The notes: a model not told the origin generated them from the sequence alone. 64,000 nucleotides of DNA from Proteles cristata cristata (GCA_017311185.1 JAESUZ010000469.1:124001-188000); one strand, 5' to 3'; positions 45,626 to 57,689 are shown, counted from the first letter of the stretch. Program-made: numbers and translations.

Positions 45626-47668
45626 AAAAAGTTCAAGAACTCCTGCAGATTTAATCCTTGGCTTACAAGCAGCTGAGAGTGTTTTTGAGACCCTCACAGG
45701 CAGTGGCTTTGGGGGGAGGGGGTTCGCCAGCAGACGGATGGGAGCCAGGGTGGGGAGGTCATGGCCAAAGTCCCTGGGTGTCCTTCACCAGTGCTGGTGG
45801 GGGCTGGGACTGGGCAGGTCTTGTTAGGTACGGAAGAGGGACCAGCGCACCAAGAGCCCTATGTTAGGTTCAGGTTTTCATAAAAACATTCACAAATCCC
45901 TAAAATTTTTGTTTTGTTAGGAAAGAGTTGTGCAGTTGGTCCTTTGGCTGGATGACCTTCTCAGCAAGTCCTCGGGCACCAGGCGCAGGAGCGGTTTGAC
46001 CAGCTAGCGTGGAATTGTTTGTGCAAACCTACTTACCTTTCCCAGTCACCTCGAGCTTTCCCCCCTTATCTTCTTACGGCTTCAGTAACTTATCTAAACA
46101 TCTCATCCTTTAAACTACTGAAACGTCAAGGTTTCACTGTGTATTATTTTGTAGAAACCAGTCTCCTCTTCCTGTGCGTTGTTAGGAGCTTGAGGTGCGA
46201 ACAAGACAAAAACCAAAATCAAAACCAAAGCACAAACAATAAAAGATCCCACCCCCACCCCCGAGGCTTTTTCTCTAAATCTCGATAACGGGGGACTTTC
46301 TTGGTGACAAGCAGTTCTGGCCCCCTGGGGCTGCAGGTTTGGCCGGGTTCTCCGTAGGAACAGAGACGCGTTATGAGCGTCAGCTTGCATAGCAGAGGCC
46401 GAGGAGGCACCGTCGGCGGGACTGGGGCGGGAGAGGGCGGGTGTCCCACTCCAGGATAGGGGCGTGTGCCCTCCATCCACCCGTTTCTTCTGGAGGGGCC
46501 TCAACCGATGGCTAATGCTACCCACGGTGGTAAGGGTGGCTTTTGCTCTGTCCCCAGATGTAAGCGCTATTTTCTTTAGGAGATGCCCTCACAGACTCGC
46601 CTGGGAAGAGGTGAGCCAGCTCTCAGGGCCTCGCTCAGCTCGGTCAAGTGGACGCATAAAGTTAGCCATCACGGCTGCCTTCAGGGCGGGGGCTTAAACC
46701 ACATGCACCCCTTGGTCCCGGGGGCTCTGAGTTCATCCCCTAAGGCAGGGCCTCCACCCGGGCCTCCTGAGTCGTCCATTCCTCGCCCACAGCATTTCTC
46801 CACCACCACTTTATTCAACCAGCTGATCTTCACGTTGACCACAGACGACAGACCAGAAAAAACGTGAACACAGACACCTGAGATATTATTTGGTTTTGGC
46901 CTGACATTCCCATGAGCACAGACGCGTCGAGTGTCCCGGGGTGGGGGTGGGGGGGCGTGCGAGGGCTGGATCCACCGTCCTGCCTCCATCACAGACACCC
47001 CAGCCCGGGACCCAAGCTGTCTCCAGCTCCTGTCGTTTACCTTGTGGTGACGCGTGCGGGGGCCGGCAGTACACACAGGGCCAGCCTGGACACACAGAGG
47101 TTGGGAGCTCCCGTGTCGTCGTGAGGCCGGGGAGCAAACAGTCCGGAGACCACACGGTCCTCCCCGAGGCCTCGTCCCCTCGGCAGGGCTGAGCTCCCAG
47201 GGCAGCACAGGCCATCGTCACAGGGTGTCGGCCACAGCCGCATGATGGGAGCCCCGCCCCCGCCCCGTCCCTCCCTGGAATCCAGAGAGACTGTTCTGGG
47301 CCGGAGGGTCAGAGCAGCTTTGGCTGAGCCTTTGTCGTGTATATGGTCCTTGAGCGGGAAGAGAAGAGAGACCTACTTTCGTCACCCCCAAGGCTGTTTG
47401 TCATTTTAATACAGGTGACACATGTCCTGGCACCATTGACACCACCTGGTGATAACTGTAATTACAGGTGACGGTGCATAGTTGCTGCTGAAGGAGCTCC
47501 CCTCATGTGCCTGGCATCAGTCCTGCATCGTCACAGAACACCCAGGAGACCCTGCGCCACCTGCACGGCACAGGAGGGCGGCTGCGCGGTCTCGTGGCCA
47601 GCACCCCAGAGCAGGCATTGAACTTCATGGAAAGGCAGGCCTCCTTCAACTTAAAAGTTTACAATCAT
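45626..47668. other. No gene supported
   Basis: A 175-codon minus-strand frame (46,681-47,208) and a 136-codon frame (46,115-46,525) are present in GC-rich DNA. Neither has a recognised domain or splice pattern. Confidence 0.4.
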
Positions 47669-47876
47669 GGGGCTCCTGGGGAGCTCAGTCAGTTAAGCGT
47701 CCGACTTCAGCTCAGGTCATGATCGCGTGGTTTGTGGGTTCAAGCCCTGTGTTGGACTCTGTGCTGACAGCTCAGAGCCTGGAGCCTGCTTCTGATTCTT
47801 TGTCTCCCTCTCTCTCTGCCCCTCCTTGCTCACACTCTGTCTCAATAAATAAACGTTTAAATTTTTTTAAAAAAAG
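47669..47876 (+). repeat. Felid tRNA-derived SINE
   Basis: Full-length, with an 'aaaagttta'-type direct repeat on both sides. Confidence 0.9.
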
Positions 47877-48066
47877 TTTACATTCTTTTTAGTGCATCGT
47901 CTGTATACATGATCTTGTAAGCCCCTCGCAGTCAAGATAGAACATCCCACGGCTGTCATCAAGGCCCCGTGCCCGAGGTGGTGACACTCCACCCGCCCTC
48001 CCGCTGACCTGTCTGCTGGCCTGTGCTGACCCCTCCTTGGAACAGCATAAAAACGGGGGCGTGCTG

Positions 48067-48304
48067 GGGCGCCTGGGTGGCATAGTCGGTTAAGCGTCCG
48101 ACTTTCACTTAGGTCATGATCTCGCGGTTCGTGGGTTCGAGCCCCGCGTCGGGCTCTGTGCTGACTGCCAGCTCAGAGCCTGGAGCCTATTTCAGAGTCT
48201 GTGTCTCCCTCTCTCTCTGACCCTCCCCTGCTCGCGCTGTCTCTCTCTCTCTCTCTCCTAGAAATAAATAAATAAATAAATAATAAAAAAACAATAATAA
48301 AAAA
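48067..48304 (+). repeat. Felid tRNA-derived SINE, young-looking
   Basis: Near-consensus head, a clean A-rich tail, and a direct repeat 'aaaaacgggggcgtgc' on both sides. Confidence 0.95.
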
Positions 48305-49140
48305 AAACGGGGGCGTGCCGTCGGTAGTTTGCGAAGATGGCTTCCTTCACTTGCTCCGATGCACTCGAGGTTCAGGCCCCTGGTGCACACGCCGGCACTT
48401 TGGGCTGTGGAGTGCTGAGTGGGATTCCACGGTGTATAATTTGTTCCTTCGATTTATGAGTTCACCGCGTTAGGGATACTTGTGTTGTCTCCAGCATTTG
48501 GTGATTGTTATCTAAGCTGACAAGAACATTCATGTGCAGGTTTTGCGTGTAAATGGTGGTTTTTACTTCCCTTGGGTAAGTGCCCGGGAGGCATGGGTTG
48601 CTGGGTGGGGCAGTAAGCGTGGGTTGAACTTTATGGAAAACTGCCAAACAGAGAAAACGTTCTTTTACAGTTTGTACATCTTATCTTAGTGCTCACTCAC
48701 CACACTGTTCGGGGCGGGCGCTCTCATTACTCGCTCTCCGTGTGAGGGCACGAACCCCCCCGGCCAGGCAGCTGCCCAGGGCGCACACCGGCTAGGCAGC
48801 AGGTCTCAGGAACTGGGGCTCAGCCCTTGGCCCCGTGTAATAGCATCTCTGCCGACTGACGTCTGTCTGTCTGTCCTCGCGCTGGCTTCCTCTGCTTTCC
48901 CTCCTAACGCAGGCCGGCCTGGGCCCGCCTTCCCCAGGCACCTTGTCTGTCAGCGTGCCCATCAGCCCGAGCCCTGCTGGGGCCTGGCCTTGATCTCTCC
49001 TCTGATGGCGGCCTCAGGCCCAAGAGCTGCAGATGCATCGGGCCGCTGCCCAGGGGCCGGGCACCGACGAGAGGCCCTCCTTGCTTGTGTTAGTCAGAGC
49101 CCCCAGAGGACGCATCTGGAGAAATCACTCCTTTGCACAG
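48305..49140. other. No gene seen
   Basis: No recognisable exon or repeat. Confidence 0.4.
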
Positions 49141-49149
49141 GTAGCGAAG

Positions 49150-49315
49150 GGTGTGGACTCTGATGCCGGGCACTTCTAGCTCCAACTTACTGCTGCATGT
49201 CCTCAGGGAAATGATATAATCTTGGCCTCAGTTTCCCTATCTGTAAAAGGGACACTGATAGATACTCATCGCATGGGCTTATTGGGAGAGTCTAGTGATT
49301 TACGCACAATGCTTC
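49150..49315 (-). repeat. MIR fragment
   Basis: Complement of the MIR core and 3' half ('cctcagtttccctatctgta' and the following GGGA/ACT-rich stretch). Confidence 0.7.
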
Positions 49316-49674
49316 ACTTGCTACCTGATGCTCATGAATTCTTCAGTAGTCTCTGCTGGGTGGGTCTGGGAGGACGGGAGCGACACCGAGGCTGCCTAGC
49401 TGAAATAGAAGGCGTTAAATCGGGAGACGGGCTGCAGGTAAGCCCACTGTCACAGAGAAAGGTGGACCTCGGGGAGGGACAGAAGGCACAACAGAAAGAG
49501 AAAGCAGCTATGACCTAGGAACAGTTAACATTCTCTTAACCATAAACGCGAGGGGGGCCATACAGGCACCTGTCCTGTTTGAGGAGACCCCCCCCAAATA
49601 AGGATTCATTGTTCTGAGCTGATTGAGGAAAACCCCTAAAGGTTTAATGGAGCCAGGAGGCCACCATTATGATT

Positions 49675-50010
49675 GTGGTGGCGGTTTTAATGTCAATTTG
49701 ACCGGGTACCCAGATATTTGGATTGTTCTGGGCGTGTCTGTGAGGGTGTTACTGGAAGAGAGTAACATCTAAAGTGGATGGAGTGAAGCAGATTGTTCTC
49801 ACCCAGATGTGGGTGAGCCTCACCCACTCAGTGGAAGGCCTGGATAGAACAAAAAAGCTGAGCCTCCTCCTTGTAAGAGAAAACTTCTCCTGCCTGACTA
49901 GCTCCAAGTGGGGACATACGATTCCTTCCTGCCTTGGACTCAGGCTGAAATGTTGGCTCCTCCTGGGTCTGGAATCTGCTGGCCTTTGAACTGAAACTAT
50001 ACCGGGTCCT
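49675..50010 (+). repeat. Ancient interspersed repeat, family not assigned
   Basis: The 'gtcaatttgaccgggtaccc' ... 'gtgtctgtgagggtgtt' ... 'gaaggcctggatagaaca' string is a pattern I know from ancient mammalian repeats, but I do not assign a family name. Confidence 0.5.
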
Positions 50011-50639
50011 CAATGCCAGCCCCGGGCACCGCTGGCCGCTGCCTTTGCTGAGAGCAAGCTGTTCCATCAGGAAGCCTTCAGGGAGGAACAACCGGGAAGA
50101 AAGGAAGGGAAATACTTTCGGTGCAAACCCCAGTCCGGCTTCTCCAGATCTTGTTCGGCTTTCGTCTGGGCCCATGGCAGCGGGAGGGGTGCAGGCCTGG
50201 GCAGCACCCCTCACCCCAACACCAAGGGTCTGCGGTGCTCCGGACTCCACACTCAATGTTTTAGTAAAAAAAATGAAATCTCAGAAAAGTTAACAGAATA
50301 ATGCAACCAATGCTGTATGTCTTTGTCTGCATTCAGCAGCTGATTTGTGCTCTTTCTCTCTGGACACACACACACGCGTGCACACAGACACATGAACACG
50401 CACACTGCCGGGGGCCGCACCGACCTTTCTGGATGGCAGTCACAGCAAGGATATGGTAGTGTTTGCACAGCTCCTGCCATGAGAAACGAAAACTGGTATC
50501 TCCTTCTGCTACTACTGGCTCATGTTGGAAATAAGCCTGCTGGTATTGACCAGGCCTCACTATATTCCATATCAGACCCATATTCTGAATACAGATACCT
50601 CATAAGGAAAAGCATATTCCTGCCTTTACAAAAGAAATT

Positions 50640-51400
50640 TTAGATGAAAGCTCTATGGATGATTGTCAAAAGGTTCTTCCTATGGGCCTTGGAGATCCAA
50701 GACTTAGATAATAAAGGGGGTTAAGAACACAAGAGTTACAACTGAGCCTGGCCCCAAGACAAAGAGCCTAATTTAAAGTTAAGGTACAGATAAGGGCAGA
50801 ACATAAGTTATTACATATATCTTTGCTTATTGGTGAAGCATAGCAGTCCCTTCCTCAAGGCCTACATTCCACAAACCCCCTCCTTTACACTGGCAACTGG
50901 GATGAGGATAGATAAGAGCAGCTAAAACATAAACCCAGATGGAAAGACTGACACATTCAGGGCCCCCATGGTGCTTGCACATTCAGCATCAAGGAAAAGC
51001 CTCGCTCAAGCAACTCAGGAATAAGCCTAATATACATTCTTCCTCTTGTGATTAAAAATTGTCTAGAGGCCTATCCATGCGAAATAAGGTAAGTTTGTTA
51101 CTATCTTAACCTGGAGGACTGACGTCAAGAATATGGGGAGATTCTGCAAGAATACTTTTGTAAAGCCTGTTTCTGTACACCTTCCGCTGATCAAAGCATC
51201 TTGTTACAAATAATTAGCCCCTGTAAAAATTCTGTCTTCTGATGTCATGTTATTGTTGAACCTTAAAATAGACGCCCAAACCGACAGGACAGAGATGCCT
51301 GCCTGGTGATCAGAAAGAATCTCGGGGCTCTCTCACTCTCTCTCTCGCCGACACCGTCCATCCTTCAGGGACCCCTGGACCTGCCGGAGCCGGCCTCTGA
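50640..51400 (+). mobile_element. Possible LTR-like repeat
   Basis: AT-rich, then a TATA-like 'cttaaaatagac' (about 51,262) followed by a CT-rich end, a layout seen in some LTRs. No primer site, second copy or clear ends, so this is tentative. Confidence 0.3.
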
Positions 51401-51404
51401 CAGC

Positions 51405-51550
51405 ACACGAACATGCACACATGCACATGCACACACATGCACATGAACATGCACACACATGCACACGCACATGCACACATGCACACACACACAAATGCAC
51501 ACAAAAACAAACATAGACTAACACACACTCAAACACACACACTAACACTC
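51405..51550 (+). repeat. (CA/ATGCACAC)n tract
   Basis: About 145 bp of alternating purine-pyrimidine DNA built from CA and ATGCACAC units. Confidence 0.9.
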
Positions 51551-51889
51551 ACATTCAAAAATTTTTACTGAATCACTTCAAGGTATTTCAAATGTTTTCA
51601 AATATTCTTAAAATAATGTCAGATCGTTGATTCCATAGTATCGATAATAAATAGCTCATGTTCAACTGCCCCCAAAGTTTCTCCTGTGGCTTTTTCTTGA
51701 CCCAGAATCCAGTTAAAGTTTCCATCAGGCTCTCGGGCTTCCTCGGTCCACCCGATGTTCTGAGGCGTCTCTGTCGGAAGGTGAAGGTCTCCACACAGGG
51801 ATGGGGATGAGCCTCCCCACAAGAGCTCTGCACAGCTGGAAGGACTTCCCGCACCCACACCGGAGGGCTCGTGGGGAGGGACGGGGGTG

Positions 51890-52300
51890 GGCCTGCATGC
51901 AGGGGAGCAGGTGTTCATGGAGGACAGGTGCCCGTAGGGGGCAGGTGTCCTGTGGGGGCAGGTGTCTGTGGGGGACGGGGTGTCCATGGGGTGCAGGTGT
52001 CCATGGGGGCAGGTGTCCGTGGGGGACAGGTGTCTGTGGGGAACAGGTGTCCATGGGGTGCAGGTGTCCATGGGGGGCAGGTGTCCATGGGGGACAGGTG
52101 TCCATGTGGGGCAGGTGTCTATGTGGAGCAGGTGTCCATGGGGGACAGGTGTCCATGGGGCATAGGTATCTATGGGGGACAGGTGTCCATGGGACACAGG
52201 TGTCCGTGTGGGGCAAGTGTCCGTGGGGGACAGGTGTCCATGGGGCACAGGTGTCCGTGTGGGGCAGGTGTCCGTGGGGGATAGGTGTCAGTGCAGGGGG
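51890..52300 (+). repeat. Minisatellite, 18-bp unit
   Basis: About 22 imperfect tandem copies of a unit like GGGGGACAGGTGTCCATG. Because 18 is a multiple of three and the unit lacks stops in several frames, long frames run through it on both strands (for example 51,619-52,248 minus and 51,801-52,370 plus). They are repeat artefacts, not genes. Confidence 0.95.
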
Positions 52301-53020
52301 CAGGTGGCCTCCTCGAGGTCCAGAAGCTGGTCCCACTGGGAGTGGGACCCAGAACAGGGACCTCGGCTAAAGCCCGCTACGGAAGCCAGGGGACAGGATG
52401 GCCCTTATGGGAGCAACATGTCACTGGACAGAAAGACCCCGAGGGGCGGGCTGTCACTTGGGAAACGGTGGCGTCCTGCAGTGCCTGTGCTCCGGTCACA
52501 CCGAGGGCAGAGGCTGGGGGATGGGGCTAGGGGCCATATCTCCCCACGCTGGTGTCCGGGTCCCCAGGAGAGCTTGCAATGCACGGGGTGTGTGTGGACT
52601 CAGCTGCGAGGAGCCGCGGAGACCGGGGGGCACACCACCTTCACCTGGGAGTAGATGACAGATGAGCCCTGGGGGTCGGGAGGCCAGTGGCCGGCGGCCT
52701 GGCAGCGGGAGGGCAGGTGGGTCCAGAGAAGCTCTAACGCGGACTCTGAGTTTGCTGTGGGAGGAAGAGCAGCCCTCAGCTGGGAAAGGAGGCCGCACCC
52801 CAGCCCTAGGTCCCTGTGTCCTGTCCCATCCTGGGGCCTTTCCCCACTCAGGTGGCAGGCACTCTGTTCCCCAGTGACCCCCTTCTGAGCCCTTGGCCTC
52901 TGCCTGGGCCCGGCCCCTCCTCGGCCTCCCTTCCCTCTTGTTCCCATGCGGCTCCCCGGGCCTCCGAGAGCCAGAATTGACCTCTAATCTCATCAGTGCT
53001 TTGAGCACAGACCTCTGACC
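52301..53020. other. No gene seen
   Basis: GC-rich DNA beyond the recognised FCRL exons. It might include the gene's unassigned terminal exon or 3' untranslated region, but nothing could be recognised. Confidence 0.35.
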
Positions 53021-53029
53021 GAGCAGGGG

Positions 53030-53160
53030 CCGTGCCCCTCTATGGCCTCAGGGAGGTCACTGCACCTTCTGACCTGGTGGTCTCATCCATGTGGTGGGAG
53101 GGATAACGTCACACACCTCTAGGGTTACTGCAAAGTTACATGAACTCATGTGTGTGTGGA
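53030..53160 (-). repeat. MIR fragment
   Basis: Diverged complement of MIR just before a SINE. Confidence 0.45.
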
Positions 53161-53190
53161 CCTTCCAGTGTCTGTCATATGTTGTGTGGT

Positions 53191-53405
53191 GGGATGCTCA
53201 GTTGGTTAAGCTTCAGACTTCAGCTCAGGTCATGACCTCACAGTTTGTGAGTTTGAGCCCCACGTCGGGCTTTGTGCTGACAGCTCAGAGCCTGGAGCTG
53301 CTTCGGATCCTGTGTCTCCCCTCTCTCTTTGCCCCTCCCCACTCACGCTGCCTCTCTCTCTCTCTCAAAAATAAGTAACATTAAAAAAAATTAAAAGAAA
53401 AAAAA
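53191..53405 (+). repeat. Felid tRNA-derived SINE
   Basis: Head, CT-rich middle and A-rich tail, moderately diverged. Confidence 0.9.
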
Positions 53406-53990
53406 GATTAAGGGCCTATAAATGGGGAGATAGCCCTGCATTATCCAGGTGAGATTTTAAGAACTTCAAATAGAGAACGTTTCCTGGCCGCGCTCAGAGG
53501 GAGACCTGACTTGGGACAAACAGTCAGAGAGATGAAGCAATGCCAGCTCTGAAGATGGAGGAGGGGGTGTCCTTGAGAAGCTGGAAAAGGCAAAGGAAGA
53601 CTCTCTCCCCCGGGGCCTCCAGAGAGGAGCACAGCCCAGGGAGACATGGGTCTGACTTCTCCCCTCAGTCATTGCACCCCCTTCCCCTGAGCTGTAGCCA
53701 TTCGCCATGGCAGCAGTAGGAATGGGACAGAGGTGGGATGGGACGGCAGCGCTGTGTCCCGTGACAGCTGGGGTGCAGGGGCCCTGACGGCCTCAGTGGC
53801 CCGCCGCCATCCTGAGGTGTTGGCGGTGAATGGTGGGAGCGGCACCGTACGGTGGGCCTGGGGACCCCAGCAGGCAGGCAGGCGCAAGGGCACAAGCCCA
53901 GCGACCCCGCTGAGGGCGGCTCTGCATTCCGACCACCCCAGACCTGCCCGACAGCCAGCGCTGTCAAAGTCCAGTGTCCACAGGTCTTAC

Positions 53991-54059
53991 CTGCAGGTCT
54001 GTCCCCCTGAGGAACCCTCCGGACCTCCGAGTACACCACTTCTCCTCCTCTATGGTTCA
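53991..54059 (-). CDS. FCRL5: FCRL cytoplasmic exon with ITIM
   Basis: A 69-bp phase-1 exon (TTGCAG acceptor, GTAAGA donor) reading NHRGGEVVYSEVRRVPQGD. VVYSEV fits the ITIM consensus exactly and matches the first ITIM of FCRL5. The next exon, expected to carry a second YSEV-type ITIM and the stop codon, was not recognised to the left. Confidence 0.88.
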
Positions 54060-54245
54060 CTGCAAAGAAACTGCAGTTTGAGAGACTGTACGGCTCTTGT
54101 GTCTTGTCTGAGTTACTTCCTCGTCCCCCAGCTGGAGTCCCCTCTCTGCAGGACATGCGCCCTCCGGGCAGGCGCACGGTCCCTTGTCATCTCCTGCCCC
54201 GCCCCCGCGGACCAGTCCCAGGCTCGCTGCCCACACGGTGCTCAC

Positions 54246-54328
54246 CATTGCTGTACACTGGCTGCAGTTCCATCCAGGCTGGGACATTGTGGTAGGTGGG
54301 CTCTCGGACGTCTGAGTCTGAAGGGCTC
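54246..54328 (-). CDS. FCRL5: FCRL cytoplasmic exon with tyrosine motifs
   Basis: An 83-bp exon (CATAG acceptor, GTGAGC donor) entering in phase 2 and leaving in phase 1. It encodes EPTYHNVPAW and ELQPVYSN, two tail tyrosines spaced as in human FCRL5. Neither is a perfect ITIM (the residues at -2 are Pro). The pair may act like an ITAM-type or non-canonical site; this is inference. Confidence 0.88.
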
Positions 54329-54489
54329 CTATGGGACAGAAGCAGCCGTGTCTCCTAGTAACCCTGACGAAGGAGCTAATGTAATAGTCACGCCCTGTTG
54401 GCAGGTCTTTGCCAAGCTCAGAAACACAGATGAATGCATCCCAGATGGTCTGCTGCTATGACAAATCATGGTAGGTTTCCAGACGTTGT

Positions 54490-54675
54490 GGCACCTGGCA
54501 TGTACCAGGCACTGGGCTAATGCTTATAACAATGTTAGGGGGATTCTATTATTATTCCTCCTCTATAGATGGAGAAAATGGTGGTTCCAAGAGTTAAACT
54601 GACTTGTTCAAGACCATGTAACTAGAAAGGGCAAGAGCCAGGATCTGAACCTGGCTCCAAAGCCTCCACTCTTGG
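54490..54675 (+). repeat. MIR element in FCRL intron
   Basis: A well preserved MIR ('accaggcactgggctaatgc', 'attattattcctcc', 'aagagccaggatctgaacc'). Confidence 0.9.
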
Positions 54676-55248
54676 AGAGATTCAGATCGCACAGAGATCA
54701 GTCATGATGAGGAGTGGGAGGAACCTGCGTGGGTGGGGTGCTGCCACCATGGCCTTGCCCAGAGATGGTTTGTGGGCTAAGGTGTGGCTCCCGAGGTCAG
54801 ACTCTGGGACCCAAGATGGCAGAGCTTCTTCACAGGCACCACATCTGGCTGGTGAGCGGCCTCTCTGGAGGGCCAAGTCGTGTGACTAAACCTTCTTGGC
54901 CATGCCCACAGCAGGTGTTGGTTTGGCTCCTCATGTGCGGAGCTTTCCAGGCTGGTTGAGCTTAGGGCATGGATGGATCCAGTGCTGACAGCGGTCACTC
55001 AGACAACCAAGGCAGCAATGGTGCAGGGTGCAAGTTAATAAATAAACAGGAATTGGCACCTGATGCCAGAAGGCCCGCGTAGCTAAGGTAGCAGTGAGGG
55101 GTCCCGGGAATTGCCCTGACAGATGCCAAGGGAGACCGCAGCGCGCAGATGGCATGACCTGTCTGTCCTCAGCGGTAACCAGACCGGGTTCGCTCTGGTC
55201 CCCTGCGGGCACCTCCCAGAACACACGGGACCATAGCCTGGGTCTTAC
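54676..55248. other. FCRL intron, nothing further recognised
   Basis: No additional exon or repeat recognised. Confidence 0.5.
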
Positions 55249-55276
55249 CTGGAGGAGTCAGAGGTAGGCCTTCCTC
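55249..55276 (-). CDS. FCRL5: FCRL cytoplasmic mini-exon
   Basis: A 28-bp exon between TTGCAG and GTAAGA, entering in phase 1 and leaving in phase 2. With the flanking bases it reads GRPTSDSSR. Such a tiny exon directly after the transmembrane exon is typical of FCRL genes. Confidence 0.85.
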
Positions 55277-55852
55277 CTGCAAAGGAAAGCAGACATTGGA
55301 GCCACAGGAGAAGGAGGCCTTGACCAGAGGGACGGCTGCAGGGAGGGGCAGGCGCTAAAAGTGGACCCTTCTCTGCTATGCCCGAGGGAGGCAGCAGATG
55401 GCATGGAAATGCCTGACCCTGGCTCCCAGAGGGACAGAGTTGCAACATGAAAGAGGATCCCGTAAAGAGCAGTGGCGGACAGCTGCAAGGGGAAGCCGAC
55501 GTGATCAGCCGTGAAAATACTGCCCATTGAAACACTCAGTCACCAGATCCCTTTGGGTTTCTGTTCTCCTATTTCTCGGTCTTCTCTCCCTCCCATTCCT
55601 GGGAGCCTCATAAGTGTGGGGAGGGAAGCGCCCTCAAGTGTGTGGTGTGGGATAAACTTCTTCTCATCAAGGCATCTTCCACGCTCTGGGGCTATTCAGG
55701 GAACTACGTGTTTATGAAGAGGAGTTCCAGGGGACTGGGAGGGGAAGGGGGGGACGGGAATGGTGGTGGGGACAACGGTGGCGAGCTCAGGGAGAGCATG
55801 AGCCCGAGGGGACAGGGCGGGGAGGGCAGGGACTTACGCGAAGGTTACCCAC
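55277..55852. other. FCRL intron, nothing further recognised
   Basis: GA/GGGA-rich purine stretch at about 55,735-55,835; otherwise unremarkable. Confidence 0.5.
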
Positions 55853-55969
55853 CTGCTTTCCTGAGGAGCCGGCAGTACAGCAGCAGGGCCACGACCCCAA
55901 AGCTCAGGGCGCTGAACAGCCCCCCAGTGACGCCAGTAGCAACAAGGCCACTTATGCTCCCAGTTGGCC
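55853..55969 (-). CDS. FCRL5: FCRL transmembrane exon
   Basis: A 117-bp phase-1 exon (CCAG acceptor, GTGGGT donor) encoding a short GPTGS stalk. A hydrophobic segment follows (from GLVATGVTGGLFSAL to VVALLLYC), then a basic stop-transfer (RLLRKA). This matches the FCRL5 transmembrane exon in length and style. Confidence 0.92.
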
Positions 55970-56303
55970 CTGGAGGGGAGACCCTGTGCATGAGCTGGAG
56001 GGAGAGTCTCGCAGTCTAGACCTGCCTTGACCCCTGGAGATGGCGCCCTGGCCTGGGAGTGGTGGGGAGGGACCTGGGGGGCCAGGGGGGACAGAGCCAA
56101 CCAGGGAACGCTAGAGCCAACCATCCTCTTGGGCTTCCTGCTCCCACTCTGGTGCCAGCATTTCAGAAACACTTCACAGAGTGATATTTCAGCTTTGTGC
56201 GCCTGCCCCTGAGGGAGTCCTGGTCACACAGCAGCAGGGCTGCCAGGATGTCCTTGGAGGGGACATTCTGTCCACATCGGTGGCCTGAGAACAGGAAACC
56301 TAC

Positions 56304-56582
56304 CTGAAATTCTGAGTAGCACTGCCTCGCTGCGCCGGACACCCAGGCCATTGTCAGCCTCACAGGAGTAGTTTCCAGAATGTTCTGTGGTCAGAGAGAG
56401 GTTGAAGGACGCTCCTCCTCCAGAGGGGGCCGAGTTGTTCCCCACGGGTATGTCCTCACGATAAAACTGGTACAGGATGGGGGGAGAGCCCCTCTGGGCC
56501 TCACAGCGAAGCTCCACCACGTCCCCCACCTGGGCTTGGGCCCTGGGCACCTTGAGGGTGAGGGCGGGGCAGGACACCGGGA
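56304..56582 (-). CDS. FCRL5: FCRL membrane-proximal Ig-domain exon
   Basis: A 279-bp phase-1 exon with a CCTCAG acceptor and GTAGGT donor. It contains VELRC, ILYQFYRED, APSGGGASFNLSLT and NYSCEADNGL. It is the last Ig domain before the membrane, and its downstream phase fits the transmembrane exon. Confidence 0.93.
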
Positions 56583-56789
56583 CTGAGGGAGACAAAAGCC
56601 AACAGAAGTTCCTACTTCTAACGTATTCATAAAGGAGCAGTAATTATAAACGAATGGCAGAAGTCAGATCTCAATCTTGGGAAACAGATCGAAACTCACA
56701 TGGCAGCCAAAGTGAACGACTGTAGTCTACAAAGGCACAACAATACCCAAAAGAAAAGTGTGACAAGGGTATGAGTCACTAAGAACTTC

Positions 56790-57345
56790 AAACAGCCAAT
56801 AAATACTTATTTTCATTACTAATTAAAGAGATATAAATAAAAACAGCCACCAGATGGGCAAAGCCTAAAAGGGCAGATCATACCAATAGACTTGTGGAGA
56901 AACAGGTGCCTTGAAATGCTCTAGGCAGGAATGCAAATTTGAGACACTTTCTGGCATGGCAATTCGGCTACACCTACCAAATGTAAAACGCACATCAACT
57001 TTGACCCAACAAATCTACCTTTAAGGCTCAGATATGCAATGGTCTTTGTACAAAGGTTTCTGTGCTGGGATTTTTACGACAGCTAAAAACTAGAGAGAGC
57101 CTCGTTGGCTGACTAATGAAGTACAAGAAATACTCAAGATCTATTTTTCAAACTAAAGCCAAGATAACATGTTTTAAGTGAAAAGTGCAAGTTGTGTGAT
57201 TATATATAATCTGATTCTGTTAAAAAATTTCATACCTTTATATTTATAATATATTTGAATATTTCTAGAAAAATACCCATGAAACTATTAATAGTGGTTA
57301 TATTTTGGAAATATGTGGACATGAAAGTGTGTGGCTGCAGGTAAA
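56790..57345 (+). mobile_element. Old L1 3'-region fragment in FCRL intron
   Basis: Similarity to the L1 ORF2 end and 3' region ('gaatgcaaatttgaga', 'tttgacccaacaaatctacc', 'gacagctaaaaactagagag'), diverged. Confidence 0.65.
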
Positions 57346-57504
57346 GGGAGACCTCCACTTTTTATATTCTCCCTGCCATACCATCTGATTTTCTTATGAA
57401 GATTTACGTACCCCTTCAGAATAATGAGTTGTCAACAACTCAAAAGTTGTTCTGAAACACGGCCATGGAGGATGAAGGAATGCCATGGTGTAGACTTAGG
57501 TGGA

Positions 57505-57685
57505 GACTGGGGCAGGACCATGGCTTTCCCATCGCTAGCTATTTGTAAACTGCCTACTTCCCACCTCTGAGCCTCACCTTGCTCTCCTGCAAATTGGGGA
57601 TAAAAGTGGTTTATCCTAAAGATGAAATGGGATGAGATATCACATGCCAACTACTAAGCACAGGGCCAGACACATTTGAGGGTTC
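57505..57685 (-). repeat. MIR fragment
   Basis: Complement of MIR ('tctgagcctcaccttgctct', 'gcaaattggggata'), moderately diverged. Confidence 0.6.
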
Positions 57686-57689
57686 AGTG

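Noticed and set aside
46681..47208. Possible processed pseudogene (175-codon minus frame)
   Set aside because: No parent protein recognised, no poly(A) tail or target-site duplication.
41403..52300. Short-period repeats considered as CRISPR arrays
   Set aside because: They are contiguous tandem repeats without unique spacers, in a mammalian genome.
51619..52336. Long minus-strand frames of 203-209 codons with a repeated HGHLSPTDTCP-like peptide
   Set aside because: They are produced by the 18-bp minisatellite, which is open in other frames and on the other strand too. No domain or splice framing.
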